A DNA stretch of 64,000 nt from CAVTOO01 sp963736355 (GCA_963736355.1 CAVTOO010000002.1:558001-622000); one strand, 5' to 3'. Positions 28,083 to 37,124 are shown, numbered from the stretch's first letter. Notes: generated by a model from the letters alone, not told the origin. Made by a program: numbers and translations.

Positions 28083-28893
28083 ATTCGCCGCTCTGCATCA
28101 ATGAGCCGTGAACCCGGGCGCTGCGCAACAGCGCAAGAAAGGCCCCAACGGAGGCGCACAGCAGCACAGCGTTAAGCGCCAGGGCCTGCATCATCAGGTC
28201 GGCACGGAACACCTGATTAACCAGCAACGCCCGCATGCCCTCGAACACATAGGTCGGCGGCAGCATCCACGACACGATCTGCAGCCAGTGCGGCAACGTC
28301 TCGACCGGATAATAAACGCAGGTGAGCGGCAGGATAATGAACATCACCGTCCAGGCCAGCGTCTCCGCGCCGAGCCCGTGGCGGAGCACAAGACCCGACA
28401 CCACGATGCCCACCGACCAGCTTGTGAAGATCAGGTTGCAGAAGAACGCGATGAGCGCGAAGCCGAAGCCGTAAAGGTTGAAGCCGAAGAATGCGATCGC
28501 CATCAGCGTCGCCGGCACGATGCCGATGGCGAGCCGCACGACGCTCATCACCATCAGCGAGGCGAGAAACTCGATCGGCCGCAGCGGGCTCATCATCAGG
28601 TTGCCCATATTGCGCGCCCACATTTCCTCAAGAAAGGAAATGGAGAAGCCGAGCTGCCCGCGAAACAGAATATCCCACAACAGCACCGCGCCGATCAGCG
28701 TGCCGCCGGCGCGGGCGAAGAAGCCGGAGTTCTGCGAAATGTAAGTCTGCAGAAAACCCCACGAGATCAGCTGCAGCGCCGGCCAGTACAGAATTTCCAG
28801 AAGCCGCGGCCAGGACGAAGTCAGGAGATACCAGTAGCGCAGAATCATCGCGCCGACGCGCGCAAAGGAGAAATGTGGATGATAGGCGGTCAT
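28081..28893 (-). CDS. ABC-2 type transporter permease
   Basis: This 270-residue membrane component of an exporter has six hydrophobic segments. It carries the family element YWPALQLISWGFLQTYI at the first membrane region and VYYPVETLPHWLQIVSWMLPPTYVFEGMRALL near the end, the typical ABC-2 (P-x-x-Y-x-F/E-G) signature. The start ATG 28893 overlaps the stop of the ATP-binding gene by four bases (ATGA). The pair resembles NodIJ/CcmA-like or drug-type exporters, but the substrate is unknown. Confidence 0.9.
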   Translation of the reverse strand: MTAYHPHFSFARVGAMILRYWYLLTSSWPRLLEILYWPALQLISWGFLQTYISQNSGFFARAGGTLIGAVLLWDILFRGQLGFSISFLEEMWARNMGNLMMSPLRPIEFLASLMVMSVVRLAIGIVPATLMAIAFFGFNLYGFGFALIAFFCNLIFTSWSVGIVVSGLVLRHGLGAETLAWTVMFIILPLTCVYYPVETLPHWLQIVSWMLPPTYVFEGMRALLVNQVFRADLMMQALALNAVLLCASVGAFLALLRSARVHGSLMQSGE

Positions 28894-29642
28894 GCGCGCA
28901 CCGCCTCGGTGCGCCCGCGCGCCACATCGAGAAAAACCTCTTCGAGCGTGTCGCGGTTGTAGCGCTCCAGGATGGCGGTCGGCGTGTCGTCATCGACGAC
29001 GGCGCCGCGCTTCATGATGATGACTCGGTCGCACAGCCGTTCGACCTCGAGCATGTTGTGCGATGCCAAGAGAATGGTCGCGCCACGTTCGCGCACGTAA
29101 GTTTGCAGATGCGCGCGCACCCAGTCGGCTGTATCCGGGTCGAGCGAGGCCGTCGGCTCGTCGAGCAGCAGCAATTCCGGCTGATTGATGAGAGACTTGG
29201 CCAGCGACACGCGCGTCTTCTGGCCGGCCGACAGGCTGCCGGTCTTGCGGTCGAGAAACTCATCCAGCTCGAAATCCGCCGCGAGCTGTAAGATGCGCGC
29301 CTCGAGATTCTCGACACCGTAAAGCTTGCCGAACACACGCAGATTTTGCCGCACAGTCAATCGCATCGGCATATCGACATAGGGGCTCTCGAAATTCATC
29401 CGGTGCAGCACGCGCATACGCTCGCTCGGCATCCGCGCGCCGAAGACCTCGACGCGCCCGGAGGTCGGCTGCACAAGCCCCATGATCATGGCGATGGTGG
29501 TGGTCTTGCCGGCGCCGTTGCCGCCGAGCAGACCGGTCACGGAGCCCGCCGGAATACGAAAGGAAATGCCGTCCACGGCGCGCGAGCGCGGATATTGCTT
29601 GACGAGATTCTCCAGTTCGATGGCGGGCGCGGCGGCGTGCAT
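28890..29642 (-). CDS. ABC transporter ATP-binding protein
   Basis: This 250-residue cytoplasmic ATPase has Walker A GGNGAGKTTT (about residue 37-46), the Q-loop in RMNFESPYVDMP, signature LSAGQKTRVSLAKSL and Walker B LLLLDEPTASLDP. The signature Q-K replaces the usual Q-x-Q/R but the motif is intact. It is translated ahead of the ABC-2 permease (four-base overlap), and together they make one exporter with two copies of each subunit. Confidence 0.93.
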   Translation of the reverse strand: MHAAAPAIELENLVKQYPRSRAVDGISFRIPAGSVTGLLGGNGAGKTTTIAMIMGLVQPTSGRVEVFGARMPSERMRVLHRMNFESPYVDMPMRLTVRQNLRVFGKLYGVENLEARILQLAADFELDEFLDRKTGSLSAGQKTRVSLAKSLINQPELLLLDEPTASLDPDTADWVRAHLQTYVRERGATILLASHNMLEVERLCDRVIIMKRGAVVDDDTPTAILERYNRDTLEEVFLDVARGRTEAVRA

Positions 29643-29773
29643 GCGCGTCTTTATACAGGAGGCCGCGCGGCAGTGTCACCCCGGCAGAGCTTCCGGAACC
29701 GCTCACCGATGTGCCGCGATGTCGCTGGGGAATTCGCAGACAAACCCTGCGCGCAACCTGCTATACTGAAAGC

Positions 29774-31103
29774 ATGACGGACTTTCTCTCCGAAACACCG
29801 CTGGCTCGCGACCCGCGCCACAATATTCAGATCGACGCCATTGTGCGGTTGCGCTGGCTTGCCGTGCTCGGCCAGCTGGTCGCCATCGTCGTGGTAGCCT
29901 ATGGCTTCGAGTTCGATGTCGAGGTCAGGCTGTGCCTCCTCGTGATCGTCATCGAGAGCGCCGTCAACCTTGCGCTCCAGATCATGGTGCATCCGATGCA
30001 CCGGCTGAAGCCGCTGCATGCAGCGGGGCTGCTGGCGCTCAACATCGTGGAGCTGGCGGCGCTTCTGTACCTGACCGGCGGATTGCAGAATCCTTTCGCG
30101 TTCCTGCTGCTTGTCCCGGTGCTGATTTCATCGACGGCGCTGCCGCCGCGCATGACGCTATCGCTCGGCGCGCTGGCAATGGCGTGCGCGACCGCACTTG
30201 TCTTCGTCCATCTGCCATTGCCATGGAGCGGCGACGAGCCGGTCATCCTGCCCCTGACCTACATGGTCGGCGTCTGGATCTCGATCCTGCTCGCCATCGG
30301 CGTGACAAGCCTCTACGCGTTTCAGGTCACCGAGCAGGGACGCAAATTATCTGACGCCCTCGCCGCCACCGAACTCGTGCTTGCGCGCGAGCAGATGCTG
30401 ACGCAACTCGACGGGCTGGCGGCGGCAGCGGCGCATGAACTCGGCACGCCGCTGGCCACCATCACATTGATCGCAGGCGAACTTGAAAATTCCCTGCCGC
30501 ATGACTCGGCAATGGCGACCGATGTGCGCATCCTGCGCGAGCAGACAAAGCGCTGCCGCGAAATTCTCGGCAAGCTGACGCAAGTTGTCGTCGACCGGCG
30601 CACCGTTCGACACCATGCCTTTGTCCTCGCTGATCGAAGAGGTCGTCGCTCCGCATCGCGATTTCGGCATCGCCATCGGCGTGACGATTTCGCCGCATGA
30701 CGGGCCGGAGCCGACCGGCACCCGCAACGCGGGAATTCTTTACGGGCTTGGCAACATCCTGGAGAACGCCGTCGATTTCAGCCGCGACCGCGTCGAGGTG
30801 ATCGCGCGCGCAGATGCCGACAAGGTCGAAATTGTGATCGCCGACGATGGCCCGGGCATTCCGCCGGAAGTTCTGAGCCGCATCGGCGAGCCCTATTTGT
30901 CACGGCGGCAGGGGCAGCGTGGGTTGGGCCTGGGCGTTTTTATCGCCAAAACGCTGCTTGAGAGGTCCGGCGCGACGGTTTCATTCACCAACCGCAAGTT
31001 CCCCGATCACGGCGCGGTTGTCACCGTGAAATGGAGACGCGAGGATTTCGACCGGAAAAACACCCGGAATCAGACCGAAGTCGACGAACCCGCGACGATT
31101 TGA
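29774..31103 (+). CDS. RegB/ActS-type redox sensor histidine kinase (one frameshift)
   Basis: This sensor kinase of the RegBA/ActSR global redox system has six N-terminal membrane segments (IVRLRWLAVLGQLVAIVVVA onward) and the H-box AAAAHELGTPLATITLI. The N-box (NILENAVDFS) and G-boxes (DDGPGIPPEVL, GLGLGVFIAKTLLERSGA) lie in another frame. The break is at about 30583, where CAAGTTGTCG holds one extra base; correcting gives about 440 residues, usual for RegB. The response regulator follows 40 bases downstream and is the cognate partner. Targets in relatives include photosynthesis, nitrogen and respiration genes. Confidence 0.9.
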
Positions 31104-31143
31104 GCGCTGGAAGTCCGCAGCTCCCATCGCCATATTCAAGGCC

Positions 31144-31722
31144 ATGATGATGACAGATACCAAACCCGCACCCGACGCAGCCGCCGTGCTGAGCCTGCCG
31201 GATCCCACACTCCTCATCGTCGAGGACGACAAGCCATTCCAGGAGCGCCTGTCGCGCGCCATGGAAGCGCGCGGTTTTTCCGTGCGCACCTCCAGCAGCG
31301 TCGCGGAAGGATTGCAGGAGATCGGACGCCAGGCGCCCGCCTTCGCCGTGGTCGATCTCCGACTCGGTGACGGCAACGGCCTCGATGTTGTCTCGGCGTT
31401 GAAGCGCCAGCGGCCCGATGCACGCGCCATCGTTCTCACCGGCTACGGCAATATCGCCACCGCCGTGACTGCGGTGAAGCTCGGGGCGATCGATTATCTC
31501 GCCAAGCCGGTCGAAGCCGAGGATGTGGTCGCAGCGCTGCTGTCGACCGGCGCCGGCAAGGCGCAGCCGCCCGAGCGGCTGATGTCGGCGGACCGTGTGC
31601 GCTGGGAGCATATCCAGCGCGTCTATGAGATGTGCGAGCGCAACGTGTCGGAGACGGCGCGCCGTCTCAACATGCATCGGCGCACATTGCAGCGCATTCT
31701 CGCCAAGCGCGCTCCCAAATAA
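31144..31722 (+). CDS. ActR/RegA-type response regulator
   Basis: This 192-residue regulator has a receiver domain with acidic pocket IVEDDKP, the phosphorylation aspartate in VVDLRLGDGNGL and the lysine in AKPVE. The short Pro-containing linker leads to a Fis-type helix-turn-helix (NVSETARRLNMHRRTLQRIL), which is almost invariant in the RegA/ActR family. It is phosphorylated by the RegB-type kinase encoded immediately upstream. Confidence 0.95.
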   Translation: MMMTDTKPAPDAAAVLSLPDPTLLIVEDDKPFQERLSRAMEARGFSVRTSSSVAEGLQEIGRQAPAFAVVDLRLGDGNGLDVVSALKRQRPDARAIVLTGYGNIATAVTAVKLGAIDYLAKPVEAEDVVAALLSTGAGKAQPPERLMSADRVRWEHIQRVYEMCERNVSETARRLNMHRRTLQRILAKRAPK

Positions 31723-31745
31723 AGCGCGCGCCGAAGTAAGCCTCT

Positions 31746-32231
31746 CTAGATTTCAGCAAACCCTTGCGGGTCGGCGATGCGCGCCAGGCGCAGCGCCGCC
31801 GTTTGCGCGAAGCGCAACAGCATCGCCTTGCGCGTCGGCGCCGGCAGGCGGTGCTCGGGCGCCTCGCACACGATCTGCGCACCATAGCCATCGGCGACGA
31901 TATGCCCGGTGTCTTGCGGAAACACCTCGCACGGCATGTCCTGCGTGAAGGCAAAAAACAGCCGGTCGCAATGCATCCGGTAGTCCTGCCATTTGTCGTC
32001 GGCGCGCAGATCGGCCAGCGACGATTTGATCTCCACGATCCAGATTTCACCGTCGGGGCCAAGCGCGACGAGGTCGGCGCGACGGCCTGACGGCAGCGGC
32101 AATTCGGCGACACAGGTGCGCCCGAGCGTGTGCATCAGGCGCATCGTGCCACGCGCCACCAGAAGCGCGGTTTCCGACTGCCTTCCATCGACGGGGAACG
32201 CGATGGCGATGCGTTCAAGTGAAATGGTCAT
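31746..32231 (-). CDS. mmcB: MmcB-family DNA repair protein
   Basis: This 161-residue PD-(D/E)xK-fold protein (DUF1052). The nuclease-like core is seen in RRADLVALGPDGEIWIVEIK, where D, E and K make the motif, and in DLRADDKWQDYRMHCDRLFF. MmcB of Caulobacter takes part in DNA damage repair; the precise reaction is not known to me. It is convergent with the regulator gene, whose stop is 24 bases from its own stop. Confidence 0.88.
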   Translation of the reverse strand: MTISLERIAIAFPVDGRQSETALLVARGTMRLMHTLGRTCVAELPLPSGRRADLVALGPDGEIWIVEIKSSLADLRADDKWQDYRMHCDRLFFAFTQDMPCEVFPQDTGHIVADGYGAQIVCEAPEHRLPAPTRKAMLLRFAQTAALRLARIADPQGFAEI

Positions 32232-32322
32232 GACGTTTCGCGCTTGCGGCCTTCTGAGCGCCTCTTGAGGGCGGCCTTTGGTCAGTCTATCTGTTCAGGC
32301 AGCAGATTTAAAGGATGCGGTG

Positions 32323-32973
32323 ATGGCGGACGAGCAGCACAAGGCCGGAGCGGCGATCATTCCGGTCACCGCATTTCAGCAGAATTGCACGCTGATCTGG
32401 AGCGAACCGGACAAGCGCGGCGTCGTGATCGATCCGGGCGGCGATATCGAGCTGATCCTGCAGACCATCGAGAAGGCGGGCGCGACGGTGGAGCGCATCC
32501 TCCTGACACACGGCCATATCGACCACGCCGCAGGCGCAGCCGAGTTGAAGGAGCGCCTCAATGTTCCGATCGAAGGCCCGCATCTGGCCGACAAGTTGCT
32601 GCTCGACAATCTCGCCGCGCAGGGCATGACTTACGGCATGGCCGGGGCGCGCAACGTCACACCCGACCGCTGGCTGACCGACGGCGACACTGTGAATATC
32701 GGCACACTTAAGTTCAGTGTCATGCACTGTCCCGGCCATTCGCCCGGCAGCGTCGTCTTCTTTAACGACGAGATGCACTTCGCCATCGTCGGCGACGTGC
32801 TGTTCAACGGCTCCATCGGCCGCACCGACTTGCCCGGCGGCAATCACGAGGCGCTACTCAACTCGATCCGCACCAAGCTCCTGCCGCTCGGCGATGAGGT
32901 CGGATTCATCTGCGGCCACGGCCCGGGCTCCACCATCGGCGATGAGCGCCGCGGCAATCCGTTTCTGGTCTGA
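32323..32973 (+). CDS. MBL-fold metallo-hydrolase (glyoxalase II-like)
   Basis: The protein has 216 residues from ATG 32323. The metallo-beta-lactamase metal site is complete: THGHIDHAAG (H-x-H-x-D-H), the later histidine in HCPGHSPGSV, the aspartate in VGDVLFNGSIGRTD and the last histidine in CGHGPGSTIG. FQQNCTLI at the start is the hallmark of the GloB-like subgroup. It probably hydrolyses a thioester or another small substrate in the cytoplasm. Confidence 0.92.
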   Translation: MADEQHKAGAAIIPVTAFQQNCTLIWSEPDKRGVVIDPGGDIELILQTIEKAGATVERILLTHGHIDHAAGAAELKERLNVPIEGPHLADKLLLDNLAAQGMTYGMAGARNVTPDRWLTDGDTVNIGTLKFSVMHCPGHSPGSVVFFNDEMHFAIVGDVLFNGSIGRTDLPGGNHEALLNSIRTKLLPLGDEVGFICGHGPGSTIGDERRGNPFLV

Positions 32974-32976
32974 GCG

Positions 32977-33567
32977 CTATTTCAAAAGCGCGTAGCCGGT
33001 GGTGTGGCACTCGCCAAGGCCGCACTGAACGACGACCGAGCCGAAATTGATCACCGCGATGGCGATGACAAACAGGCTCAGCGCCACCGCGACATTGCGG
33101 ACCAGCGGGTGACGCCGGACGTCGGCGCCCTGCAGATACTCGTCGCTCCCCAGCACGACGAGCTTCAGCGCGAAGGCAGTGATGATCGCGACCGCGATCA
33201 GGATCGACCACACCGGCATATGCAGGCCGAGCACGGCGCTGCCGATATATTCGTGGCCGGGCCGCGGATAGATGTCGAGCAGCGTCTGGCGCACGGACAC
33301 CACCAGCAGAAACACCGTGAACAACAGACTGAACCCGGTGTTCTGGTAGGAGAAACCGTTGCGAAAATTCTGCATCAGGCCGAAGCATACGCCGAGCATC
33401 GCCACGCGCTGCAGCAGGCAGAGCGGACACGGCAACTCGCCATAGGCATATTGCATCACCATCGCGGCGGTGAGAATTCCGGCGATGACGACCATCATTC
33501 CCAGCAGGAAGAGATCGTTGAGCAGCACGGGCAGTTCCCGCCGCCACGGAAGCGTGTGATCGGTCAT
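32977..33567 (-). CDS. DsbB-family disulfide bond formation protein with unusual second cysteine pair
   Basis: This 196-residue membrane protein has the DsbB-type first loop PCPLC (Cys47, Cys50) followed by LLQRVAM. In E. coli DsbB a second pair sits in the loop between TM3 and TM4. Here that loop (DIYPRPGHEYIGSAVLGLHM) has no cysteine. Instead a fifth hydrophobic segment (about 159-180) is followed by CGLGEC (Cys182, Cys187) at the C-terminus, which a five-TM topology would place in the periplasm. The function, quinone-linked oxidation of a DsbA-like partner, is inferred from the family. A small membrane protein is encoded 3 bases upstream. Confidence 0.85.
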   Translation of the reverse strand: MTDHTLPWRRELPVLLNDLFLLGMMVVIAGILTAAMVMQYAYGELPCPLCLLQRVAMLGVCFGLMQNFRNGFSYQNTGFSLLFTVFLLVVSVRQTLLDIYPRPGHEYIGSAVLGLHMPVWSILIAVAIITAFALKLVVLGSDEYLQGADVRRHPLVRNVAVALSLFVIAIAVINFGSVVVQCGLGECHTTGYALLK

Positions 33568-33570
33568 CGC

Positions 33571-33777
33571 TCAGCCCTCGCCCTGCGCCGGCGGAATGCC
33601 CAGCTCGGTTTGAATCCACGGCATGCGGAAGCCATATTCAGGGCTGTAAATCTCCCACAGGAAGAGCTTCACCGCGAGAACCAGGCACACACCGAGACAG
33701 ACGATCGCGAGCGAACGGCGGCCGAACCATCCGATCACCAGCGCAAGCGACATTGCTGCAAAAACCGCGGTCATCAT
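33571..33777 (-). CDS. Small membrane protein upstream of the DsbB-like gene
   Basis: The protein has 68 residues: one or two hydrophobic stretches (AMSLALVIGWF and SLAIVCLGVCLVLAVKLFLW) and a polar tail EIYSPEYGFRMPWIQTELG. The stop precedes the DsbB-type start by 3 bases, so the two are co-translated. It is not a recognised family. Its strict coupling to the DsbB-like gene suggests an accessory or chaperone role. The single cysteine in the membrane segment is unlikely to be a partner thiol. Confidence 0.65.
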   Translation of the reverse strand: MMTAVFAAMSLALVIGWFGRRSLAIVCLGVCLVLAVKLFLWEIYSPEYGFRMPWIQTELGIPPAQGEG

Positions 33778-33986
33778 CGCGATGCCTCCCCTGGGTCAAT
33801 TCTTGGGTAAATTCTTTGGTCGATCCTTGAGTCAATGCCCCTGCGCGATTGTCTTGACGCAATCGACAGCGCAGCCCTGTCGTTCACGGGAAGCTTAGCC
33901 AACGCGGGCGCACTGGCAAGCGCCGATGTTGATTTCGGCTTCTGTCCCAACGCCGCGATTGATAGACTGCCCCATCGAGACGCAGC

Positions 33987-34646
33987 ATGATTGGAGCTAT
34001 CGACGTGACTTTTTTCCTGGCGATTCTCGGCGGACTGCTTGGCCTGATCTTCGGGTGGATCGCCGCGGCAGCGACCGCGCTGATCATCGGCAGCGCTACG
34101 GGAGTGTCAAATGCCGAAGGCGCCTTCGCCATGGGCGCAATCTTCTTCATTGGCCCGGTCGGCGGGCTCATCGGTCTCGTTCTGGGAATCTGGCTTGTGG
34201 TGCGGCTGGCGGCGCAAGCGGCAGACCGCGCCAGTGGCCGGCGATTGATATTCGTCCGCGGATATGTCCATCCTGCCGCATTCAGAATGGATGCAGCGAT
34301 GACTTCACGAACCGGCAATCCAAAGTTGTTCCCGGCCATCGTCTATGGCGCGATCGCGCTTGCGACCATAACGCTTGCGGGTCCGGCTGCAGCCGAGACC
34401 GCAGAGCGCGGGCGACAGATCGTGACCAGGCTATGTTCAAGCTGCCATGCCGTCGGCAGTACCGGATCCAGTCCGCTGCCGCATGCGCCTCAGTTTCGAA
34501 AGCTCGCCGACCGTCTCGACATGGCCGATCTGGAACGACGCATGCGTGGCGGCCTGTCCTCCATGCATAGCGGCATGCCGACGTTCCGCTTCAATCGCAG
34601 CGACGCACGCTCCGTGCGCATCTATCTCGACGAGATTCAGCAGTAA
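33987..34646 (+). CDS. Membrane segment joined in frame to a class I c-type cytochrome
   Basis: A single 219-residue open frame encodes two parts. Residues 1-75 are a glycine-rich double-TM hairpin (FLAILGGLLGLIFGWIAAA and FFIGPVGGLIGLVLGIWLVV) that resembles the start of small rhizobial membrane proteins. From residue 101 (MDAAMTSRTG) comes a second hydrophobic segment, a signal-like AGPAAAE site, the haem motif CSSCH (residues 150-154) and the axial methionine region GMPTFRF. ATG 34287 or 34299 could start the cytochrome alone with its own signal peptide. The hydratase gene begins directly after the stop. Whether one fusion or two genes are made is not settled. Confidence 0.65.
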   Translation: MIGAIDVTFFLAILGGLLGLIFGWIAAAATALIIGSATGVSNAEGAFAMGAIFFIGPVGGLIGLVLGIWLVVRLAAQAADRASGRRLIFVRGYVHPAAFRMDAAMTSRTGNPKLFPAIVYGAIALATITLAGPAAAETAERGRQIVTRLCSSCHAVGSTGSSPLPHAPQFRKLADRLDMADLERRMRGGLSSMHSGMPTFRFNRSDARSVRIYLDEIQQ

Positions 34647-35456
34647 ATGCCGGTCGATCTTCAAGCCATCGCCGACGAGATGCTGGCAACGGCCGGAACA
34701 GGCCGCCAGATTCCGACTTTCACATCGCGGCCCGGCGGGCTCAGCCTCGACGACGCCTATCGGGTGACGGCGCTGATCCGCAAGGCGCGTGAGGCGGCCG
34801 GGCAGAAGGTGGTCGGACGCAAGATCGGCTTCACCAACAAGACGATCTGGCAGCAATACAATGTCTATGCGCCGATCTGGGGCTACGTCTATGACGTGGC
34901 CTGCCATGATCTCGCATCCACCACATCGCTATCCCTGACCGGCCTCGCCGAACCGCGCATCGAACCCGAAATCATGTTCGGCATGTCGCGCGCACCCGAT
35001 GTCGATATGGACGAGGCGGCGCTTCTGACGTGCATCGACTGGATCGCGCATGGATTCGAGATCGTCCAGTCGCTGTATCCAAAATGGCAATTTCAGGCCG
35101 CCGATACCGTGGCGACCAATGCGCTGCACGGCGCGCTGCTGATCGGGCCGCGCCACAAGGCCGGCCCGCGCGCGGCAGACTGGCTGAAGGAACTCTCCGG
35201 CTTCAGCATCGAACTGCGTTGCAACGGGCAGGCAATAGACCGTGGTCAATCGGCCAATGTGCTCGGCGGTCCACTCTCCGCGCTGAAGCATCTCGTGGCG
35301 GCGCTTAAGAACGATCCGATCAATCCGCCGGTCGCGGCGGGCGACATTATCTCCACCGGCACGCTGACGAATGCGTTTCCGGTCTCGCCCGGCGAGGTCT
35401 GGGAGACGGCGCTCGACGGCACAGCCCTTCAAGGCATCCGGCTGCAATTCACGTAA
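34647..35456 (+). CDS. 2-keto-4-pentenoate hydratase-like protein
   Basis: This 269-residue member of the hydratase/decarboxylase branch of the FAH superfamily, which adds water to 2-hydroxypentadienoate-type enols from aromatic meta-cleavage. GRKIGFTNKTIWQQY, EPRIEPEIMF (metal-binding E-x-E) and GDIISTGTLTNAFPVSPGE are the family landmarks. It starts at the base after the cytochrome stop codon, so both are co-transcribed. No other meta-cleavage genes adjoin, though an extradiol dioxygenase lies 9 kb away. Confidence 0.86.
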   Translation: MPVDLQAIADEMLATAGTGRQIPTFTSRPGGLSLDDAYRVTALIRKAREAAGQKVVGRKIGFTNKTIWQQYNVYAPIWGYVYDVACHDLASTTSLSLTGLAEPRIEPEIMFGMSRAPDVDMDEAALLTCIDWIAHGFEIVQSLYPKWQFQAADTVATNALHGALLIGPRHKAGPRAADWLKELSGFSIELRCNGQAIDRGQSANVLGGPLSALKHLVAALKNDPINPPVAAGDIISTGTLTNAFPVSPGEVWETALDGTALQGIRLQFT

Positions 35457-35464
35457 ACTGCGGC

Positions 35465-36190
35465 CTACGGCGCGTCCGCCGCGACCGCGCCGCGCAGCCC
35501 TGCGCGCTCCATCGCATCCGTCACCAATCCGCGCCGCAGAATATCCGTGGTGAACAGCGTGATGAAGGCGAGACCCTCCGCGCGGCCCTTCGGAATCGCA
35601 ATCGCGTGACGCTCCTCGCCCCACCGCTCCGGCAGCACGCGCAAGCCGGGTAGCCTCGCAGACAATTCGAACAAGGTCGCCTTGTTGGTGGCGAAGGCTT
35701 CGATCTCTCCCGCGCTGAGAAGCTCGGCGCCGGCCTGATTGGTCGGGACGCTGACGACTTGCGCCTTTGTCAGGAGCTGCGACAGGGTCTTCTCGGATGT
35801 GCTGCCGGACGCCGCGCCGACACGAATGCTGGTGCGGTCGATATCGGCGGCCGCTGCAATTCTCGATGTCGCCTGCACCAGATAGCCGAGTTCGATCAGC
35901 AGATAAGGCGGGCCGAAATCCATCAATTGCTGCCGCGCGGGCGAGGCGTTGGTGAACGCGACATCCGCCTTGGCCGCTTTCATCGCGTCCTGCACGTCGG
36001 CATTCTTGGCATAGATCACCGGCTCGTAAGCAACGCCCAGCTGGAGCGCCAGCTCCCGGCCCAGTTCATAGCCGACACCGCGCGGCTCGCGCGCCTGCGG
36101 CTCGAGGACCGATGTCGGCGTGCCGGGATAAAGCGCCGCCCGCAACACGCCGGTCGGCGCCAGGATCTTTTGCATCGAAGGGTCAGGCAT
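35465..36190 (-). CDS. ABC-type amino-acid-like solute-binding domain protein without signal peptide
   Basis: This 241-residue protein is a type 2 periplasmic-binding fold (family 3 solute-binding). GVLRAALYPGTPTSVLEP, GYELGRELALQLGV, DVAFTNASPARQQLMDFGPPYL and GSTSEKTLSQLL cover both lobes. The N-terminus (MPDPSMQKILAP) has no hydrophobic signal peptide, and the upstream sequence to 36296 offers none in frame. It may be cytoplasmic, may have lost its signal, or the true start may be missing. No transporter permease or ATPase is near. It is convergent with the hydratase. Confidence 0.8.
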   Translation of the reverse strand: MPDPSMQKILAPTGVLRAALYPGTPTSVLEPQAREPRGVGYELGRELALQLGVAYEPVIYAKNADVQDAMKAAKADVAFTNASPARQQLMDFGPPYLLIELGYLVQATSRIAAAADIDRTSIRVGAASGSTSEKTLSQLLTKAQVVSVPTNQAGAELLSAGEIEAFATNKATLFELSARLPGLRVLPERWGEERHAIAIPKGRAEGLAFITLFTTDILRRGLVTDAMERAGLRGAVAADAP

Positions 36191-36296
36191 GGCGCCATGC
36201 TAGAGCATGATGCCGAAACATGTGAAGCGGCTTTTGCATCGCTTTCGGCGCAAGCCGGGCTTTGCTAGTTTTCGCCGAACAGGAGCAGAATCTCCC

Positions 36297-36695
36297 ATGA
36301 CGCTCGCGCCGCTGCTGACCGCAAGCCCTGCCATCCAGCTTCATGCGGCTGCCGCCACAGCCGCGTTCCTCCTGGGCCTCGTGCAATTCACGGCGCCCAA
36401 GGGCACGCTCCCCCACCGCACGCTTGGCTGGATTTGGGTCGCCCTGATGGCGATCGTCTCGGTGACCGCCTTCTTCATTCATGAATTACGGTTGTGGGGG
36501 CCGTGGAGCCCGATCCACCTCATCGCCATTGCGGTGCTGATCCTGCTGCCATGGGGCGTGTGGCGCGCGCGGAACCATCGCGTGGCGGGACACCGCATGA
36601 CCATGATCGGGATTTTCATCGGCGGACTTATCATCGCCGGACTGTTCACCTTTGTCCCCGGCCGCATCATGCACGCGGCGATGTTCGGGCCATAA
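36297..36695 (+). CDS. DUF2306-type small membrane protein
   Basis: The protein has 132 residues from ATG 36297, preceded by AGGAG. It has four hydrophobic segments: LHAAAATAAFLLGLVQF, GWIWVALMAIVSVTAFFIHE, LIAIAVLILLPWGVW and GIFIGGLIIAGLFTFVPG. The His residues in LPHRTLGW, FFIHELR and RNHRVAGHRMTM at the membrane edges are the pattern of DUF2306 proteins and could bind haem. The function of the family is not known. Confidence 0.85.
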   Translation: MTLAPLLTASPAIQLHAAAATAAFLLGLVQFTAPKGTLPHRTLGWIWVALMAIVSVTAFFIHELRLWGPWSPIHLIAIAVLILLPWGVWRARNHRVAGHRMTMIGIFIGGLIIAGLFTFVPGRIMHAAMFGP

Positions 36696-36751
36696 TCGGC
36701 CCCGGCGAGGGCGTTGCCCGCCCCTGCCCGATCGAGTAAACGAAGGGTCAG

Positions 36752-36828
36752 GCGCCCGTAGCTCAGCTGGATAGAGCGTTGCCCTCCGAAGGCAAAGGTC
36801 ACAGGTTCGACTCCTGTCGGGCGCGCCA
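36752..36828 (+). tRNA. tRNA-Arg (anticodon CCG)
   Basis: The 77-nt gene folds into a standard cloverleaf: acceptor stem GCGCCCG (36752-36758) pairs with CGGGCGC (36818-36824), discriminator G and encoded CCA (36826-36828). The D-arm AGCTCAGCTGGATAGAGCG, the anticodon stem-loop with CTCCGAA (CCG, reading codon CGG) and the T-arm AGGTTCGACTCCT are all clear. It sits alone downstream of the DUF2306 gene. Confidence 0.97.
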
Positions 36829-37124
36829 ATAAAATCAAACACACGTTTTGACGCTCAAGGGCACTGCCAAGTCCGCAGACCCGCATGCGCATCGACAAAT
36901 AAACTCGTTGTGCCGTTCGCACGTCCGTCACCGCCATTGGTGCGGCGCGAGATCAGCTTGTTCAGATCATTCGCGGCCTTGTTCGAATCGTGTTGCAGCG
37001 CATGCAATTGCTGAGCGCCACAAGTGTCGCTTTGACGACACGCATTGCGAATGGACATTTCCACACAGTCAGTGCGAACCTTTCATCTCGACTGCAGCGC
37101 CACGCTTTTGATCGGGAGAGACTG

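Noticed and set aside
36199..36262. Fourth copy of the 49-bp palindrome before the DUF2306 gene
   Set aside because: It begins GAGCATGATG but has no matching right arm and a different centre; related only in part, so not listed as a copy.
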